Below are positions 19,188 to 29,214 of a stretch of 64,000 bases of DNA, in pieces. The notes under the pieces are model-generated. The model was not told where the DNA came from. It saw only the letters and a program-made list of their open reading frames with translations, and did not search any database. Source of the stretch: CAXMQZ01 sp963719055 (lineage in GTDB: Bacteria; Acidobacteriota; Thermoanaerobaculia; Multivoradales; JAHEKO01). Location: contig CAVRAU010000001.1 in NCBI GenBank assembly GCA_963719055.1, positions 1 to 64,000 of the forward strand. Direction: 5' to 3'. The position numbers and the translations under genes are program-made. Each line of letters opens with the position of its first letter. Position 1 is the stretch's first letter.

Positions 19188-19794
19188 ATGGGACCAGGGG
19201 TCGAAACCTCTCCCAGACTCGCGGAGGCGTTTGCCTACGCCGAACGGATCCATCGCAGCCAGTACCGCAAGAAGACCCTGGCGCCGGTCTTGAGCCATCT
19301 CATGGCCGTGGCTTCGCTGGTTCTGGAAAACGGCGGCGACGAAGAGGAAGCCATGGCGGCGCTGCTGCATGACGGCCCCGAGGACTGCGCCGGACAGGCG
19401 ACCTTGGACGAGATCCGCCAGCTCTTCGGCGATCGGGTGGCCCACATTGTCGAAGGTTGTACCGACTCGATGGCCGACCCCAAACCTCCGTGGCGAGAGC
19501 GCAAGAGCCGCTACATCGCCCACCTTCCCACGACCGACGAATCGATCCTGCTGGTGTCCCTGGCAGACAAGGTCCACAACGTGCGGTCTCTGGTGGTGGA
19601 GTACCGCTCGGTGGGGGAAGCTCTGTGGCAACGCTTCTCTGCTTCCCGCGATGAAAGCCTGTGGTACTACGCGTCCCTGCTGCGGGTCTTCGAAGAGACC
19701 CGCTCGACGCCGGCGCGCTGTGCTCGTGCGGGAGCTCCGCGGCGCCCTGCAGGGGCTCCATCTCCTCATCGACGACACCGAAACCCTGCCCTGA
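19188..19794 (+). CDS. HD-domain hydrolase, Mesh1/SpoT-hydrolase-like (frame break near 19711)
   Basis: About 200 residues. The pattern SHLMAVASLV, AALLHDGPED, IVEGCTDS and LADKVHNVRSL follows the metal-binding His and His-Asp layout of (p)ppGpp hydrolase HD domains such as Mesh1. No synthetase domain follows, so it could be a stand-alone alarmone or nucleotide hydrolase. The conserved C-terminus (VLVRELRGALQGLHLL) is one frame over from about 19711, so one extra base is likely there. Without repair the protein would end at 19895 with an Arg/Pro-rich tail. It begins 17 bases after the DUF2911 stop. Confidence 0.75.
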
Positions 19795-19881
19795 AGCGCC
19801 CGATCCGCCGTTCCCGCGGCCCGGAGACTCTCCTCGATGGCCGCGATCGTGGATCGAATCTGCACGTTCTAGATTTTACCG

Positions 19882-22318
19882 TCAGCCGTCTGTGACTCTG
19901 GGTAGACCCCACCGTCCGACAGAGATCCGTCGCCGCTTCAGCAGATCGGGCATCTCGTCGCGGGAAACCGGGCGGCTGAACAGAAAGCCCTGAACCTTGT
20001 CGCATCGGAACATGTTGACGGGCTGACTTGCGAACGATCGCAGGACCTCCAGCTGCTCACGGGTCTCCACTCCTTCGGCGACGACTTCAACACCCAGATT
20101 GCGCGCCAACGCCACGACCGCCATGACCAGAGCACGATCGCGGGGATCCAAGGCGATGTTCTCGATGAAGGAACGGTCGATCTTGACCGCATCCATGGGC
20201 AGTTCCTTCATCCGCATCAAAGAGGAATACCCGGTGCCAAAATCATCGATGACGATCCGAACACCGAGATCTTTGAGGCGTTCCAGGATCTCCAGAGATT
20301 GCTTCACATCGGTCATGGCCGTGCTCTCGGTCAGCTCGAGCTCCAACCATCTTGGAGCCAGCCCTGTCTCCCTCAACACGTCCTCCACCATGGCAACGAA
20401 GTCGTCCTGCTGGAGCTGTTTGGCCGAGACATTGACACTGATCGGTATCGCTGACAGGCCGCTCTCTTGCCAGGCTTTGTTGGTCTGGCAGGCCGTGGTC
20501 AGAACCCACTGACCGATGGGAACGATGAGCCCGGACCTCTCGGCCACCGGGATGAACTTGTTGGGGCCGATCACCCCCAGATCCGCCGACCGCCAGCGCA
20601 GCAGCGCCTCGACGCCAGAGATCTCACCGCTGTCCAACTGGACGAGCGGTTGATAGGCCAAGCGGAGCTCGTCCTTCGCCAGCGCCAGGCGCAGGCCCTG
20701 CTCGATCCGTGTCCGCTCACGATTGATGGCATCCATGCGGGGCGCATAGAACTGGAAACCACCCTTCTCTCGCTTCTTCGAGCTGACCAGTGCCAGATCG
20801 GCTTTCTTGATCAGCGTCTCGGGGTCGAGGCCATCAAAAGGATAGGTACTGATTCCCACCGAAGCGGTGACGCTGATCGCATGGGCCCCGGCGCCGATGG
20901 GCTCGTCGAAAGCGTGCAGGATCCGCCGCGCCACGATATCCGAATCGCCCGACTCGAAGAGATCCTCGACCACCACCATGAACTCGTCGCCACCGACCCT
21001 GCAGACCGTATCCAGTCCCCGTACACACAGGTCGAGACGTTTGGCTGTGCTCTGCAGCACGATGTCCCCGACCTTGTGTCCGTAGGTGTCGTTGATGGCA
21101 TTGAACTCGTCCAGATCGAACATCAGCAGGGCGAAGGGTTTCTTGTCCCTTCCGGCTCGGTCGAGAGCCCGCTGGAGCCGGTCGTGCAGTATGGACCGAT
21201 TGGGCAGGCCTGTCAGGGAGTCGTGGGTAGCCAGATGCTCCATCTCCGCCTCGACCTGCTTCTGGTCGCGAATATCCCGCAGCACGAGAACCTGACCGAC
21301 AATCTGTCCATAGCGATCTTCGACCCCGGAGGCAGAGACCCGGAGCGGCACCAGGTCTCCATTGGTGGCCTGATAGGACAGCTCCAAATCGCGGCTGCGA
21401 CTACCGGTCAGCAGGCGGCGAACGGTTCCGGCCTCGGTCTCGTCCTGCATCTGGAACAGAGATTGAACTGCCCGACCCTGCAACTCTTTGCGGGAGTGGC
21501 CCAACAGATCTTCGGCGGCGTCGTTGATGGTGACGATTCTCTGATCGCGGCTCAGCAGAAGGACCGCGTCCGCCAAGGTGCGCAGAATGTCCGCTGCCAC
21601 ACCTGCCGGCGTCATCATCAGTCGATGGGCCGACACCGAGTACCAGATGGCCAGGATCCAGATCGGAGCGATGAGATGTGCCACCTCCGGCGGCACTCGA
21701 ACCCCCATCCAAGGCAGAAAGATCCCCGAGACCGCCACCGCGCTCAGGACGGGAACGCCGGTGATCACGATCAGGCTGCGCCTGGCGTCTGTGAGCCAAC
21801 AGACTCGACCTACGACCCCAGACCCAGACCATGGACAGTCCAAGGAAAATTGCGGTTGGGAAGAAGACCAGGTAGGCCGCATAGCTCGCCGTCAGCGGCT
21901 GGTAGACATCGGACCAGCCAAAGGGGGTCCAGACAAAGTCGATGACGCCCATTCGTCCAAAGACCGCCTGGCCGAGAAACAAGGCTCCGGGCAGATAGAT
22001 CAGCGGCAATACCCATCGCCGCCCAAGCCACCTTTCATTCTCCGAAAGCAGGATGCAGAAGTGCAGCAGCAGAGAGGGTAACAACGTCCAACCCACTGCG
22101 GACAGTCTGAACCAGATCCAGGCCTGGTCTTTGCTCGCAGCCCAAGGGAGAAAGGTGTACGCAAAAGACCAGAAGAAGAGGCTGAGACAGATCAGGGCAA
22201 AGATCTGATTGAGACGTTCCCGAGGATTGACTCGCAGAATGTATCCGCCGAGATACACATAGATGGCCGATACCAGGATCGAGCACAGGGACAGCAGATG
22301 AACGGGAACATTCTCCAC
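19882..22318 (-). CDS. 7TM-PAS-GGDEF-EAL cyclic-di-GMP protein (one frame break)
   Basis: About 811 residues after repair. The N-terminus has about seven membrane helices (His-kinase N-terminal 7TM type), then a PAS domain (VLLLSRDQRIVTINDAAEDLL), GGDEF and EAL. The diguanylate cyclase site RVGGDEF is intact. The phosphodiesterase keeps EALLRW, DDFGTGYSS and AEGVET, so either activity is possible. The 7TM part (from 22318) and the rest lie in two frames; removing one base from the CCCC run 21816-21819 joins them smoothly within a membrane helix. It would make or degrade c-di-GMP at the inner membrane in response to an unknown signal. Confidence 0.88.
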
Positions 22319-22586
22319 AGCCTATTGTGCTCCGGAATCACTCCAGTATCAGTGAGGAAGTTCACTCCGACATAGCTGTTGACCGATCTGTTCCGCCGCC
22401 GATGGTCAGGGTATGGAAAGGAAACCAACGCGAGCCAAACACTACCGAAGAGAAGCAGCGCGGCAGATCACCGAGATTCTGGGTGCGAAACCAGGTAGCA
22501 TTCGGCCATCCTCTGCCGGGCACGACGCGAGATGGCGGCCCTGATGACGGAGGCCGACCTGGGGCCGGAGGTCCTGCTCGAAGCCC

Positions 22587-22886
22587 ATGACCTGTCGACA
22601 CGAATCACAGATTCTCCAAGACGCGAGAGAAGCCTCCTCGGCCGCTTCGGCGCGAGAGCCTCTGACGAGGTGTGAAGCCTGTACCGAAGCTCTTGGAGTG
22701 GATCAACTGTTGGTCGCCGATGCCAGTCTCATGCCGCCGCTCGACAAGCTACCCGATCGTCTGGCCTTGGGCTTGGGTGCCCTCGGTTTGATCATCGGGC
22801 TATCTCTCACCTGGCCCAAGGTGCGGGTAACCTCGGATCAATGGCTGATCGGGTTCGGCCTCTATTCTCGATGGGCGGAAAGGTAG
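22587..22886 (+). CDS. Small zinc-finger-like membrane protein, anti-sigma-like
   Basis: 99 residues. The N-terminal part has MTCRHE followed later by RCEACTEAL, a Cys-His-Cys-Cys set like that of zf-HC2 anti-sigma domains, although the usual His before the CxxC is missing. One hydrophobic helix follows (ALGLGALGLIIGLSL). Proteins of this shape usually sit in the inner membrane beside an ECF sigma factor; none is seen next to it. The bases just upstream (22412-22586) may contain a broken partner gene. The 3' end overlaps the HAD gene start. Confidence 0.5.
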   Translation: MTCRHESQILQDAREASSAASAREPLTRCEACTEALGVDQLLVADASLMPPLDKLPDRLALGLGALGLIIGLSLTWPKVRVTSDQWLIGFGLYSRWAER

Positions 22887-23675
22887 GGAATCCCCCGACC
22901 TTGTCAACCACGATCAAGGGGTGCCTTTTCGACCTCGACGGCACCATCTACCAGGCTGGCAGGATGATCACCGGTGCGGCCGAAACGCTGCGGCAACTTC
23001 AAGATGCCGGGATCCCCTATCGGTTCGTGACCAACACCACACGCAAGCCGCGAGCCGAGGTCTTGGAGTATCTGGCACAAATGGGGATCCAGGCCGAGCC
23101 GGAGGACTGTCTGACGGCTCCGATAGCGGCTGGCGCCTGGCTCGAAGCCCATTCGTTCGAGCGCATTTTCCCTCTCTTGCACGAGCCCACCCTCGAGGAT
23201 CTCGATCAATTCGTCATCGATCGGGAGCAACCCGAGGCTCTGGTCGTTGGAGATCTCGGCGACGACTGGACCTTGCCAATTCTCAATCAGGCCTTCCAAG
23301 CTCTGATGCGAGGAGCGGAGCTTGTAGCGATTCAGAAGAACCGCTATTGGCGCCGGCACGATCAACTGATCTTGGATGCTGGGGCCTTCGTCGCGGCCCT
23401 CGAATACAGCAGTGGCAAGAAGGCCCAGCTGGTGGGCAAACCCAGTCCCGAGTTCTTCCACATCGCCACCCGGGCACTCGGCTCTGCCACCCGATCAGGT
23501 CGTCATGATCGGGGATGACCTCGAAGGAGATGTAGAGGGCGCCCGTCTGGCCGGGCTACGGGGCGTGGCTGTACGCACCGGCAAGTACCGCACCGAAGAC
23601 GAAAACCGGGCGCTCGAGGTCAGCGATCAGGTATTGGATTCCGTTGCCGACCTCGCCGCCTGGCTTTCTCTTTAG
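22871..23675 (+). CDS. HAD-superfamily phosphatase, LHPP-like (frame break near 23483)
   Basis: About 267 residues. HAD class IIA motifs are present: FDLDGTIY (nucleophile Asp), VTNTTRKP (motif II), VGKPSPEFF (motif III Lys) and MIGDDLEGDVEGA (motif IV acids). The pattern resembles the phospholysine/phosphohistidine pyrophosphate phosphatase branch. The last motif is in another frame from about 23483; removing one base gives RALGLPPDQVVMIG. The start is uncertain: ATG at 22871 or TTG at 22901; both precede the conserved core. The substrate is unknown. Confidence 0.82.
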
Positions 23676-23692
23676 CCGCCCTGCCGTTCTGA

Positions 23693-24244
23693 CTAGAGGC
23701 CGAGCAAACCCTTCTTGAAAGCTGCACCCGGCGGCTCGGGACCGATCCAGCACGAGAAGAGGGCGTCCGCAAAATCCTTGCCTTCGATGGTGCCTTTGAC
23801 CTCACCCTTGATCTCCACCTCGGTGCCCTTGTCCGGCACGTAGGTATAGACCATCATCTCGCCCTTTTCCATATCGGCCTGATACCCGCACAGAGTTTCG
23901 AATTTCGCCTTCAACCCGTCGGCAGGGTTGGCGGTGTTCTTCTCCAGACCCTCTTTCCAGGCGTCGCACATCTTGTCCGCCGAGACTCCAAAGCGAAACT
24001 CCATGGCGGTGCGCCGGGCGGAATCCGCTGCCAGAATTGCCTCCGCGTCGCCCATCTTTTCTGTCAGGTACAGTCCTGCAACATAGACCTTGATGATGGC
24101 CTTCTTGCGCAGCCCCATGCCATTGAGTACCAGCGTTTGATCGCCGATTTCGACCGTTTCGGGCATGGCGACGCCAGCCAGCTCGCCTCCCCAGGCAGCA
24201 GTGGTCGCTCCGACCACGAGGACCAGAATCAGAAGTTTCTTCAT
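23693..24244 (-). CDS. Secreted chalcone isomerase-like protein
   Basis: 183 residues with a signal peptide (LLILVLVVGATTAAWG). The mature part matches bacterial chalcone-isomerase-like proteins: LNGMGLRKKAIIKVYVAGLYL near residue 40 and the closing GTIEGKDFADALFSCWIG. Bacterial members are periplasmic, have no shown flavonoid activity, and may bind fatty acids. Its stop is 18 bases from the convergent HAD gene's stop. The upstream HtrA gene runs the same way, with an 85-base gap. Confidence 0.88.
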   Translation of the reverse strand: MKKLLILVLVVGATTAAWGGELAGVAMPETVEIGDQTLVLNGMGLRKKAIIKVYVAGLYLTEKMGDAEAILAADSARRTAMEFRFGVSADKMCDAWKEGLEKNTANPADGLKAKFETLCGYQADMEKGEMMVYTYVPDKGTEVEIKGEVKGTIEGKDFADALFSCWIGPEPPGAAFKKGLLGL

Positions 24245-24329
24245 GCTCAGCCTCCTTCGAGCGGATGGTAGGAAAGTCGGATGAGGTCGGAATCGACCTG
24301 CCCCACGAGCATTGTATCGCTAGAGGCGA

Positions 24330-25424
24330 CTATCGCCGCGCCGGCGGCCCAAGGACCACAGAAAACGTCAGGCGCTCGGCTTGGCGCACCACCTCGACCT
24401 CGACCTCCTCACCGGCCTGTCGGCGATCCAAGACCAGCCAGACATCATCCGTCGTGCGGATGGGCTGCCCCCCCATACCCACAATGATGTCCCCCAGTCT
24501 GACCCGGCCGTACCGATCGCGCCGAGTCCCGCGGATTCCCGCCCGTTCCGCACCCGAGCCCCGACCTACCCGCATGACCAGAGCACCCTCGGTTTCGACT
24601 CGGGCCACGGCCTGCGCGGTGACGATGTCGACCCCGAGGGTCGGACGCTCGATGCGACCCTTGGCGATCAATTCCGGCACCACCCAACTCACGGTGTCCG
24701 CCGGAATCGCGAAACCGATCCCCGCATACACCCCCGACGGACTGTAGATGGCAGTGTTGACCCCGATGAGCCGACCGGCACTGTCCAACAAGGGCCCCCC
24801 CGAGTTTCCGGGGTTGATGGCCGCGTCGGTCTGGATGACATCGCGAATCGGTATCCGGGTCACGGACTCGATCTCCCGGCCCAGGGCGCTGATGACGCCC
24901 GTGGTCAACGTCCGATCCAACCCAAAGGGATTGCCGATGGCCAGGACCGACTGCCCGACCTTGAGGTCTCGCGAGGTTCCCAGAGGGATCGGATGGAGTC
25001 GCGCGCCGGGTGCTTCGACGCGCAGGACAGCCAGGTCCTTCTCGGGAGCAATGCCAACGACCTTGGCTTCCCAGGTCGACTGATCCGACAGCGTGATCTT
25101 GGCCGAGCTGGCACCCTCCAGGACATGAAAGTTGGTGACGATGTGGCCCTGTCGGTCCCAGACGAATCCGGAACCGGCGCCGCGGGGAATCTCGTAGATG
25201 TTCAACGAATACCAGTCCCTCTTGAGGGCAACAGAGGTGATGTAGGCGACGGAGGGCGACAGGCGCTCGAAGAGACTGATCACTGCCTGTTCTGACGCCG
25301 CCAGATCGCCCCTGGACTGGGCGATACGAGGCTCCGAGTCCTCTGCCAGCGCGGCCGCCACTGGGGCAACGCTTGCCAGAACAACGGTCAGAAATACAGT
25401 GGTGAACTGCTCGCGCGCTCTCAT
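24330..25424 (-). CDS. HtrA/DegP-type serine protease with one PDZ domain
   Basis: 364 residues, exported (signal peptide TVFLTVVLASVAPVAAALA). The S1C catalytic triad is complete: His in TNFHVLEG near residue 102, Asp in EKDLAVL near 131, Ser in NPGNSGGPLL near 205. One PDZ domain follows (GSGAERAGIRGTRRDRYG, then VRLGDIIVGMGGQPI). Single-PDZ members (DegS- or HhoA-like) are periplasmic quality-control proteases. The lack of a second PDZ favours that group over DegP proper. Confidence 0.93.
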   Translation of the reverse strand: MRAREQFTTVFLTVVLASVAPVAAALAEDSEPRIAQSRGDLAASEQAVISLFERLSPSVAYITSVALKRDWYSLNIYEIPRGAGSGFVWDRQGHIVTNFHVLEGASSAKITLSDQSTWEAKVVGIAPEKDLAVLRVEAPGARLHPIPLGTSRDLKVGQSVLAIGNPFGLDRTLTTGVISALGREIESVTRIPIRDVIQTDAAINPGNSGGPLLDSAGRLIGVNTAIYSPSGVYAGIGFAIPADTVSWVVPELIAKGRIERPTLGVDIVTAQAVARVETEGALVMRVGRGSGAERAGIRGTRRDRYGRVRLGDIIVGMGGQPIRTTDDVWLVLDRRQAGEEVEVEVVRQAERLTFSVVLGPPARR

Positions 25425-25460
25425 GATCCATTCCGGTCAACCTTGCATTATGCCGCAAAA

Positions 25461-25486
25461 GGGGCCGGGTGCTGAGACCCGGCCCC
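25461..25486 (-). terminator. Rho-independent terminator, minus strand
   Basis: GGGGCCGGGT and ACCCGGCCCC form a perfect 10-bp stem around a 6-base loop. On the minus strand it is followed by TTTT. It lies 27 bases after the repaired stop of the upstream secreted-protein gene (25513), so it ends that two-gene unit. Confidence 0.8.
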
Positions 25487-25512
25487 AGGACCGGAACGGT
25501 CGGAAACTTCTG

Positions 25513-26507
25513 CTACTGGGCCACCAGGAAGCACGTTCCAGATCCTTCGGGTCCCGCCCCCGGTCCAGCCGCTTCTGGAGCGGTAGCGAAATTCGTTCCC
25601 GTGGCGATCGACTCGAGAGGATTCGCGGTAGTCGAGATCGATCCACTCCAACCCGACCTCCGTCAGCGTCAGCATCTCGTCGGGCTCGGAGAACCCATTG
25701 TGATTCGCATCCCGCCAGAGTCCGAGCTCGGGGAAGATCTCGTCGGCGTCACTGATCCGACCATCCTCGTTGCCGCCACTCAGACTGTCGTCGAACAACG
25801 CCAGGGCGAGAAAGCCGTTGGGCGAATCACTGACATGCTGGGGAGTGACATCGCCAAAGAGCTCGCGCCCACTATCGATGGTGCCGTTGTCGTTGCGGTC
25901 GAGAACCAGAAAGGCCTCATCCGAATCCGGATGGGTCCACGGAACCTGCGCGGGTACCCCAGTATCTCCCAGATCGAAGACGACCCCGCCGTCCAGATCG
26001 GTCAGCCAATATTGGCGATTGGACAGACTGACGACGATGGGGTCGTTCAGAGCGCAGTCGGCTGGATCTGCCTTCGGGGTCGCAAGGACAGACCACGCTC
26101 ATGGTGCTCACCCCAGCAGCCCGACAACGCGGCAGGTTGCAAGGAGTGATGGCATAGTAGCCTTCGGTGTCGACAATACTGGCGGACAGAGAGGGTGGGT
26201 TGAAGCCACGAATCTCCGCACCGGCCCAAGGCAGGCACTTGATCCCGTCTGTGCATCCCTCGATCTTGAAGCACTCCCCAGTGCCCGCAGCAGACTCGAC
26301 GAACGTGCCATCCGTATACCCACACCCGTTGTAACACTGCAAGCGCCACGTTTTGGTCAAGATCGGGGTGGGACACCGCGTGCGCTGCCGGGTGCTGCGG
26401 GAGACAACATACAGATTGCCCCAGCAGAGGGCCTCCAGGGGCACGCTGGTAGCGAGGGAAACCAACAGACTCGAAATACAAAGAATTCGAAGACTTCGGC
26501 GCTTCAT
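25513..26507 (-). CDS. Secreted Ca-binding-like protein of unknown function (two frame breaks)
   Basis: About 330 residues after repair. It has a signal peptide (ILCISSLLVSLATSV) and a Cys-rich middle (LQCYNGCGY, CFKIEGC, CPC). It then has Asp/Asn-rich stretches (LDRNDNGTIDSGRELFG and SGGNEDGRISDADEIF) that look like EF-hand or dockerin-type calcium loops. The frame breaks near 26071 and near 25530 (one extra base each); repair gives NDPIVVSLSN and the end NVFLVAQ. Its ATG overlaps the stop of the preceding gene (ATGA). I recall this kind of protein as common in Acidobacteriota, function unknown. Confidence 0.65.
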
Positions 26508-27320
26508 CGCTCACCACCCTTCAGGCTCTCGCCGGAGTCCATGGCCCCTTCTCCAGGCGTGGCTCTCAGACCGGATTCATATCGCGCTCGCAGGCTGCCG
26601 ATCAGGAAGCCCATCGCCTCGGCAGGATCCGGCGACAACGTGATCTCTCGACTGGCATCTTCCAGCCACTGCGCCAGCTCCAGTTGCGTCGCCGACAACA
26701 CCGCAGCCGCTTCTCGCCCGACCGCTTGCGAAGATTCGGAACTGGCTCCCTGCTGCTTCAGCCATTGCGCTCTCTGCTCGAGCATGGCCGACCACTCCTG
26801 CCTCCAGTGAAGCCGGCGCTGTTGTGACTCGAGATCGGTCAGAACCCTGCCGATCTCCTCGACTCTGGCCGTGCGAGCCTCCAGAATCACGGCTGCTGCG
26901 TCGGACTCACCTTCGAAGGTCAGATCTTCGAAGACGACGACAGTGACTTTGAGTGACAGGGCCGGTCGGGCCTGGGTCCGCCGCCTCGAGACCGAGACGC
27001 CAATGGGTCGCAAGACTCGCGCCCGGCGCCAGAGGTCCGAGCCTCGAACCCAGCTCGATCGAAGGTGGCCGCTCGAAGAAATCCTGATCCAGAATCGACC
27101 TTTGGGCATGTCCGTGCGGGTCGCTGCGGGCAAGGCTCAATCGCCATGCGGTGATGGTCTTGTCGGACTCGTTCCACAGCTCGTAGCCCAACTGCTGCGT
27201 CTGCGTATCGAAGGACTTGCTCAAGATCTTCAGAGCGGTCACCTCGGACGCCGCCAGCGGCACGTCCAAGGCAACCAGCCAGACGAAGCAGGATAGGATG
27301 GCCAAACTGATTTGTCGCAT
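26504..27320 (-). CDS. Secreted hypothetical protein (one frame break)
   Basis: About 271 residues. A signal peptide (LAILSCFVWLVALDVPLAA) is followed by a beta-rich domain (LGYELWNESDKTITAWRLSL), then a helical C-terminal half rich in Gln, Arg and Glu. The two halves are in different frames; one extra base in the G-run 26968-26970 explains it, giving RPALSLKVTVVVFEDLTF. AAAGGAGAG precedes the ATG. It is coupled to the next gene (ATGA overlap), so the two secreted proteins probably work together. No family recognised. Confidence 0.6.
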
Positions 27321-27335
27321 AACACTCTCCTTTCT

Positions 27336-27385
27336 TGGTGAGACACGGAAATCTGACGATGGCAACATGTGGTTTCGTCTCACCA
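27336..27385. promoter_or_regulatory. Inverted repeat in a divergent promoter region
   Basis: TGGTGAGAC (27336-27344) and GTCTCACCA (27377-27385) are a perfect 9-bp inverted repeat 32 bases apart, with a partial inner match GGAAA/TTTC. It lies between two divergent genes for secreted proteins, which would allow joint control by one regulator. Confidence 0.35.
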
Positions 27386-27427
27386 CGGCAAGGTTCGTTA
27401 CAACTCGGCGCCCGATCAGGAGGTAGG

Positions 27428-28174
27428 ATGAGGCTCATGAGAAAACTCTCGCTTGTTCTCTTCTGCGCGGCCGTGCTGATGCCCGCGACGGGATCCTCAC
27501 AGACCGCAGAGAGTCTCAAGGGTGCTTTTGGACGGGAGACCCAGCTGCTCGACGAGGCCATCGACGACTTCGGCCGCAGCCGAGCCGCAGAGAAGAGCGC
27601 CATCGACCGTCTGCGCCAGCTGAGTACCCAACTCGACGAGGCTCTCGGCGACCCCAACGTCTCCCTGGACTATCTGAACAACCTGGAAGCCCAATTGGCG
27701 GCGGCCCGGGATCGGGCGTGCACCCGTCTCGAGCACACGGCCCAGGCCCGGTTGAAGATGTACGACCGCATGGAGCGCGTTGCCGCAGTGGCGCGTGATT
27801 TCGAAAGGCAGACCGATCTGTTCGGTCGCACCCAGGAAGGCATCACGGGCATGTGGCATCTCGAGGTCCAGCCCCTGGAGCTCTTCGGTCTGATGAACCT
27901 CCGACTACAAGGCTCCCAGGTCAGCGGGCCCTATCGGCTCAGCAATGGCAACCAGGGCTCGTTCAACGGCAGCCTCGCCGGCGACCGCCTGAAACTACAG
28001 GCCATCGACGCCGAGACGGGCCTACCGATCGCCAATATCGAAGCCCGGGTAGATGCCGCCGCCGGTCAGATCATCGGTAAATGGACCGCCCTGGACCTGT
28101 CCTCGGGACTCCCATCCACGGGTGAATGGTTGGCAGACAAGGTCTCTTCGCAAGAAGAAATCGATCTGGAGTAG
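27428..28174 (+). CDS. Secreted protein with coiled coil, unknown function
   Basis: 248 residues. The signal peptide (LSLVLFCAAVLMPATGSSQ) is followed by about 110 residues of helix with a coiled-coil look (EKSAIDRLRQLSTQLDEAL), then a beta-rich C-terminal half (GITGMWHLEVQPLELFGLMN). That half resembles small lipocalin-like or DUF-type ligand folds. AGGAGGT lies 4 bases upstream of the ATG. I do not recognise a family. It diverges from the two secreted proteins at 25.5-27.3 kb. Confidence 0.65.
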   Translation: MRLMRKLSLVLFCAAVLMPATGSSQTAESLKGAFGRETQLLDEAIDDFGRSRAAEKSAIDRLRQLSTQLDEALGDPNVSLDYLNNLEAQLAAARDRACTRLEHTAQARLKMYDRMERVAAVARDFERQTDLFGRTQEGITGMWHLEVQPLELFGLMNLRLQGSQVSGPYRLSNGNQGSFNGSLAGDRLKLQAIDAETGLPIANIEARVDAAAGQIIGKWTALDLSSGLPSTGEWLADKVSSQEEIDLE

Positions 28175-28232
28175 CGATTCGGTCCCCGCCCATCGTCCCG
28201 GATCTGGCTTCGAGATCGGCAGGAGAATCGTC

Positions 28233-29099
28233 ATGAAGATCGCCATCCTCGGTACCGGCCTCATGGGGTTCCCCATGGCTGAGAGACTGCTCGAGGCCGG
28301 ACACGAGCTGATCGTCTTCAACCGGACTCGCGACAAGGCCCTGCCCTTGATCCAAAAGGGAGCCGCGTTGGCGGACAGTCCTCACCAAGCCATCCGCGAG
28401 ACCGATCTCGCCCTTCTCCTGCTTACCGATGCCGCGGCCATCCGCGAGACGCTGGAGCCCCAGGGTCGCTTTCCCGACCTGACCGGCTGCTCGCTGTGTC
28501 AGATGGGGACCATCGCCCCCCGCGAGAGCATCGCTTTGATGGAGGACATCCGAAGGGCAGGCGGTGAGTACCTGGAGGCGCCCGTTCTGGGAAGCCGACC
28601 GCAGGCACGAGAAGGCAGACTGATCGTCATGGTCGGCGCGGAGGACGCTCAGTTTCAACGCTGGCGGCAGGTATTTGGCGATCTGAGCCAGGACCCTCAT
28701 CGGGTTGGAAGAGTCGGACAGGCAGCGGCCCTGAAGCTGGCATTCAACCAGCTTATTGCAGCCGAGCTCACCGGTTTTGCGACCGCGCTGGGTCTGGTCC
28801 GCCACCACCAGGTGGAGGTCGAGGACTTCATGACCCTGCTGCGCCAGAGCGCCCTCTACGCCCCCACCTTCGACGCCAAGCTACCGCGGTTGGAATCCGG
28901 CGACTTCGAGCAGCCCAACTTCCCCGCTCGGCTATTGCTCAAGGACCTCGAACTGGCCAAGGGCGTGGCCGAAGAGGCGGGACTCCACACCAGTTCCTTG
29001 GCAGGGCTGTGTCAACTCGTCCGCGATGCCCTCGACCAGGGCCGCGGAGACAACGACTATTCCGTCATCGCTGCGGTGGTGGACCCTCATCGACATTGA
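28233..29099 (+). CDS. NAD(P)-dependent beta-hydroxyacid dehydrogenase
   Basis: 288 residues. The N-terminal Rossmann motif GTGLMGFPMAERL and the family's catalytic-domain lysine region (GQAAALKLAFNQLIAAELTG) place it in the 3-hydroxyisobutyrate / 6-phosphogluconate dehydrogenase-like family (also glyoxylate/succinic semialdehyde reductases). The expected substrate loop at residues 118-125 reads LEAPVLGSRPQA. The exact substrate cannot be told by eye. AGGAGA precedes the ATG. Likely cytosolic. Confidence 0.88.
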   Translation: MKIAILGTGLMGFPMAERLLEAGHELIVFNRTRDKALPLIQKGAALADSPHQAIRETDLALLLLTDAAAIRETLEPQGRFPDLTGCSLCQMGTIAPRESIALMEDIRRAGGEYLEAPVLGSRPQAREGRLIVMVGAEDAQFQRWRQVFGDLSQDPHRVGRVGQAAALKLAFNQLIAAELTGFATALGLVRHHQVEVEDFMTLLRQSALYAPTFDAKLPRLESGDFEQPNFPARLLLKDLELAKGVAEEAGLHTSSLAGLCQLVRDALDQGRGDNDYSVIAAVVDPHRH

Positions 29100-29214
29100 A
29101 TTCATCTCTCGCAACCAGGTTCTCACTCTCCTGGGCTGGTCTGGAGTCTGCGTTGTCAACGAGGTACCGGCCTAGTCGGATCGCAACTGAGGACGGCTGG
29201 AGTATCCTCCCCAC

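Noticed and set aside
20467..21945. Long plus-strand open frame opposite GGDEF-EAL
   Set aside because: Mirror of a conserved coding frame; no domain seen.
22412..22586. Possible frame-broken small gene upstream of the zinc-finger protein
   Set aside because: Two plausible fragments lie in different frames but the second overlaps the zinc-finger gene by about 90 bases and no family could be recognised, so no feature was called.
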